Origin: Cudoniella acicularis
Taxonomy: Eukaryota; Ascomycota; Leotiomycetes; Helotiales; Helotiaceae
Direction of reading: 5' to 3'
NCBI GenBank assembly: GCA_013054445.1
Contig: JAAMPI010001811.1
Coordinates: forward strand, 1-10,322
DNA: 10,322 bases
Positions 7,453 through 10,322 of this stretch are shown here, in pieces. Made by a program: the position numbers and the translations under genes. Numbering within the stretch: position 1 is the first letter of the stretch; each line of letters opens with the position of its first letter. Under the pieces are notes generated by a model. That model had not been told where the DNA came from, ran no database searches, and saw nothing but the letters and a program-made list of their open reading frames with translations.

Positions 7453-7494
7453 TGTTTTAACTATAGAATAGTAGAGTATATAGCTAAGGACTAC
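7453..7494 (+). other. Zinc-knuckle remnant of gag, CCHC turned to C-Y-Y-Y
   Basis: The codons read CFNYRIVEYIAKDY, which keeps the exact C-x2-C-x4-H-x4-C spacing of a retroviral-type nucleocapsid knuckle. The second Cys, the His and the third Cys are all Tyr (TAT, TAT, TAC), each one C-to-T or G-to-A step from TGT, CAT and TGC. The first Cys (TGT) survives. Confidence 0.85.
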
Positions 7495-7562
7495 CGGAAG
7501 AGCGGACCTAAGAAGAAGGCTAAGAAGTTTAGTAGGAAACTAGTCTAAGAGTTTAGAATAAC

Positions 7563-7712
7563 NAAACNANTNCCTAANTAGCTANGNCTCGCTAAACNNA
7601 GNNAANANAGTAGCGAAACNGACGCCTTAATAAGGGACCTAAGTACNGCTATAGACGAANAACTTAANTANTANGGAATCTCGATATAGGTAGATCTANT
7701 ATTAAGCNAGNN
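7563..7712. other. Cluster of ambiguous bases
   Basis: Twenty-three N calls are scattered singly or in pairs over 150 bp, between the zinc knuckle and the protease. Isolated Ns rather than a solid run suggest low-quality or conflicting reads from collapsed repeat copies, not a sized gap. The coding frame appears preserved across it. Confidence 0.9.
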
Positions 7713-8475
7713 TAGTTTAAGCGAACCTAGTAACAGCGAAAGCGAGGGGAGAGGTGCCCGTCTAAGAGACCTCCGACTTATTAGTAACGAGTAACTCGAA
7801 TAGAAGAGAATTCTATTATAAGTAGACGAACTACCGAACTAGGAAAATCATAAGGATTTAGACTAGGAGTTAGGTAAGCTAGACCTATTATTAGAAGTCG
7901 GCGAATATTAGATACTTATCTATATTAAAAATAATATACGTATATAGAGACTACTCGTCGAGAATAGACTAAATCAGATAGTAGACAAGCTATACTTCGA
8001 CGAAGACAAAGGTATATAAGACGAGCTAGCCTTTAAGAAACTATATAGAGTTATATATAGAGATATACGAAGAATCGTCTTTATAGCCTAATATAACGAG
8101 CTAGAAGAACACTATTATATTATTATTATCCTAATCTATAATAAACGACTATCGATCTTTAATAATAAAATAGAACCTTAAATCGTCTAAGAAATAGTCG
8201 GGACTAATAACGATAAAAGGATTTAAGAAAAGACTATACTAGTTATAAGCTTAAAGACGAACTATATCTAAGACTAGGTTATAAGAACAGATAAGTTATA
8301 GTTATATATACTATACTAACTTATAAAAGCTATAGACTAATAACGAGTATAAGAAAACCTCTTAACCGAGACTATTTATATTAAGATATAAATCTAAGAG
8401 ATAGTTATAATAGTTAGTTATAGATAACTTATTATTAATATTAAGCTTAGTAAAATAAAAACGTAAGCTATAATC

Positions 8476-8487
8476 GATTTAAGAGTA
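8476..8487 (+). other. Remnant of the retropepsin active site
   Basis: Codons GAT TTA AGA GTA read D-L-R-V. Each of the last three is one transition from TCA, GGA and GCA, so the ancestral motif would be D-S-G-A, the aspartic protease signature of retrotransposons. The context fits: A-I-I before it and E-N-Y-I-N-P after it, as in Gypsy proteases. Confidence 0.72.
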
Positions 8488-8990
8488 TAAGAGAATTATA
8501 TTAACCCTAACTTTATAATAAATTAATTAATTCTTATAAAACTATTATAAAGGCTATATTAACTTACGCTCTTAAGAGGTAAGTAGATAGGAATCGATAG
8601 GTAGGTTAGGAAGGAGATAAGATAGCTACCCCTGATTATATTAGAAGACTATTATAAAGAAATTAATCTAGACGTTATTCTATTTAGAAGATACCTAATA
8701 GTCTTTAAGATATTATAGATTAAGTAATATAATCTAGATATCGACTAGACGACTAGTATAATAGGTTTTATATATTATAAATATAAAAGGATAGAGTAAC
8801 TATCTAACCTAAGAGAGGTATATATAACCTCGAGCGATAAGGCTACTAACGAAAGCACGACCGGTAGTATAAAAGGACAAGAATAAGAGAATAAACCGCG
8901 TCCTTTAAAATAGCGGTATAAATATAAATTATAGGTATATCTTTATCGCTAACTTAATCTTATTCCGTTATTATCCTCTTTCTTTAAAAG

Positions 8991-9264
8991 AGAAAGAAGA
9001 GTATAAATATACTTATAAGTAGTCCGGAACAAGAGAACTAACCCTTCGAGGGTAGTAGCTTTCCTTACTATATTCGTCCCCCCTTTATAAAAAGCCGTCT
9101 TATAGTTATAACCTTTTTTTATCTAAATTTTTTTTTTTTTTTTTTAAAACGCTATATTTGAAAACGCCTATATAGAAATACATCGCCTACCTACTCTCTT
9201 ACTAAGCCGGGCTTAAAAGAAAAAAAAAAAGAGACTAAAGCTAACCTTATTAGTTACTTAGTGT
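8991..9264. other. Junction between the Gypsy remnant and a minus-strand element
   Basis: Gag-pol-like reading fades out after about 9000. A short GC-richer patch (9025-9095) holds CCGG, TTCGAGGG and a run of six C at 9079-9084. A poly(T) run at 9128-9145 and a poly(A)-rich run at 9219-9233 follow. A few CpA/TpG survive near 9160-9185. No gene is supported. It probably contains the breakpoint and the 3' end of the minus-strand element. Confidence 0.45.
9128..9145. repeat. 18-nt poly(T) run (poly(A) on the minus strand)
   Basis: Eighteen consecutive T form a poly(A) on the minus strand, downstream of the minus-strand decayed ORF at 9265-10196. This is where the poly(A) tail of a non-LTR (LINE-type) element would sit. 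A plain homopolymer is equally possible. Confidence 0.6.
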
Positions 9265-10196
9265 CCTCTATATTCTTACCCTTATCCCTATTAGCAGACG
9301 CCGAGATCTAATAACTACCCTAGTCTTAAGGTCTTTTTATAGATAGAATCCGACCAGGTCGTCTTCGCTTATTATCTAATAGAGGCTTAACCCTTTTAAT
9401 CAAAGTAGTCTAGCGAGAAGAGATAGTATTAACTAGCGAACTTAGCTTAAGGGGTTCGTTAGGAGAGTCTCTATTCGCTAAGAAAGAATCGGGATTAAGA
9501 GAAGTAACGTCTAGCTTATTATCTAGGGTTTTATTATCGTTCTTAACTATATATTTAGTCGATTTAAATTTATTATTAAAAGCTCTTTTTAAGCCTAGCT
9601 TAATAAAAAAAATCCTCTTTAATATTATTAAGTTATAAATCTTTATTCTCTTTAGGGTTTTTAGCTAGTCTAGATATAATAAGATCGATAAAATAGCGCT
9701 TATCTATATTTATTATTAAATAATCACTATACTAGTAATATTAAAAGATAATTTCTTTAGGGATCCTAGGGTCGGACGTAATAGCCTTAGCCTTAGAATC
9801 CGCTTTATATTTCTTAATAAAAGCGATATATAACTTATTATTATAAATCTTTTCTTTTAGTTATTTAATAGCCTCTTAAATAACTATTATTCGCTTTTTT
9901 ACTAAATTATAAAAAGATTTAAGATACTTTTTAAGTTAGCTTTTATATATTATTAATAATTTATCTCGCTCTTTAATAACTATATAATTCGTCTAAAAAA
10001 GTCTACCTAATAACGCCTCGCTTAATAGGCCTAGTCTAGTAAGACTAATAATAGCTTAAAATAGTATTATATTTAGTTTTATATTAAAAAAGGTCTCTTA
10101 TCTAAAGGCTTCTAGTATAACTAGGTCCTAACTAGCTTTATAAAGTTCTTTTTAGGCGACTCTATTTTTTAAAGTCTTATTATTAGATTTAAACAT
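9265..10196 (-). pseudogene. Decayed ORF of a mobile element, unknown family
   Basis: On the minus strand an ATG at 10196-10194 opens a frame that reads like protein for about 206 codons without indel, down to 9579. It has 12 in-frame stops, all TAA or TAG. Readable segments include NNKTLKNRVA near the start, LTRLGLLSEALLGRLF, a Lys/Glu/Leu-rich part that could be helical (LKKYLKSFYNLVKK, LKEKIYNNKLYIAFIKKY) and ITSDPRIPKEIIF followed by NIDKRYFIDLIISRLAKNP. Near 9585 the reading moves to the next frame (STKYIVKNDNKTLDNKLD, then LNPDSFLANRDSPNEP, open to 9413) and fades by about 9265. I recognise no reverse transcriptase, transposase or zinc-finger motif. It could be ORF1 of a LINE, a gag-like protein or a DNA-transposon accessory protein. 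The right end beyond 10196 is presumably its 5' leader. Confidence 0.5.
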
Positions 10197-10322
10197 AATA
10201 AAGTTTATAAATATAATCTAAAAAAGAATATATATAAGTTATCTTAAAACGAAGTAAGGTATCTTATTTAGCTAAGATAATACTATTACTCTTATAAAGA
10301 ATTATAAGCTATTTATTATAGA

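Larger units (their letters stand above)
6283..8990 (+). pseudogene. Decayed Ty3/Gypsy-type gag-protease region, RIP-mutated and truncated
   Basis: A retrotransposon polyprotein gene is readable through many TAA/TAG stops. Gag motifs appear in order: an acidic DIDDDDD segment (about 6507-6525), DKYYNKRVDLKTFI (about 6592-6635), YLRKEVA (about 6712-6735), RTFRDINKKKTAE (about 6847-6885), KGLKDNIKDKLIRFNY (about 6998-7045), then past the nested LTR IDN-LYKQIYN (7270-7305), a CCHC zinc knuckle (7453-7494) and a basic GPKKKAKK tail. A retropepsin site follows at 8476-8487, and then the KQYNLDID-type segment (8719-8742) usual between protease and reverse transcriptase in Gypsy elements. Knuckle, protease and this last segment share one frame, so gag and pol were probably a single ORF. 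No reverse transcriptase, RNase H, integrase or 3' LTR is present. The element ends or is interrupted near 9000. The family's job was capsid formation and polyprotein cleavage; nothing here can be functional. Confidence 0.82.
1850..10322. other. RIP-degraded AT-rich block (transposon graveyard)
   Basis: From about 1850 to the right edge CpA and TpG nearly vanish while TpA dominates and CpG remains frequent. From 7756 to 8631 no TpG is visible. Loss of CpA/TpG with CpG kept is the expected result of RIP (C-to-T at CpA on both strands of duplicated DNA), and differs from simple 5-methyl-CpG decay. Stop codons in decayed frames are TAA or TAG, as RIP of CAA, CAG and TGG predicts. Exceptions are short islands near 2962-3137, 4205-4520, 5380-5450 and 6020-6050. 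Confidence 0.92.

Noticed and set aside
1850..10322. AT-rich block as mitochondrial or phytoplasma-like DNA
   Set aside because: Loss is specific to CpA/TpG with CpG kept, and decayed Gypsy-type gag and protease are present, which fits nuclear RIP.

Overview
The window looks like chromosomal DNA of a filamentous ascomycete (Pezizomycotina). It joins a short stretch of ordinary gene-bearing sequence (about 1-1850) to a long AT-rich block (about 1850-10322) that carries the signature of repeat-induced point mutation (RIP). In that block CpA and TpG are almost absent, TpA is very common and CpG survives. For example, I find no TpG between 7756 and 8631. This is the classic 'AT-isochore' or transposon-graveyard pattern of RIP-competent fungi.

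Left flank (1-1850): one minus-strand protein-coding locus (263-1343). Its core has three motifs resembling the fungal HET (heterokaryon incompatibility) domain. As sequenced it is broken twice: an in-frame TGA at codon 8 of the longest reading, and a frame change near 630-645 that splits the protein in two. It lies at the edge of the RIP block without looking RIP-mutated itself.

Repeat zone (2100-3800): a telomere-like hexamer stretch, a roughly 70-bp satellite built on TTAGG-like words, a 24-bp palindromic AT repeat, a 30-bp tandem repeat, a 230-bp polypyrimidine tract with a single G, and degenerate ACTAGTTAT repeats. A clean 176-bp solo LTR (2962-3137) with a perfect 5-bp target-site duplication sits inside this zone.

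Transposon zone (3800-10322): decayed reading frames, a less-mutated island at 4205-4520, a promoter-like island at 5361-5460, and the 5' part of a Ty3/Gypsy-type retrotransposon. That element shows a putative 5' LTR with a palindrome array and TATA box (about 5990-6280), a gag with zinc knuckle, and an aspartic protease, all in one frame, but no reverse transcriptase. A second, RIP-mutated copy of the solo LTR (7046-7222) is nested in this gag with its own perfect target duplication. From 9128 to the right edge lies a separate minus-strand decayed ORF of unknown family, ending towards an 18-nt poly(T)/poly(A) run.

No intact gene is found in the RIP block. I did not find a convincing new molecular system. 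The most informative signal is the pair of dated solo LTRs, together with the repeated survival of CACGTG sites in a region otherwise stripped of CpA and TpG.
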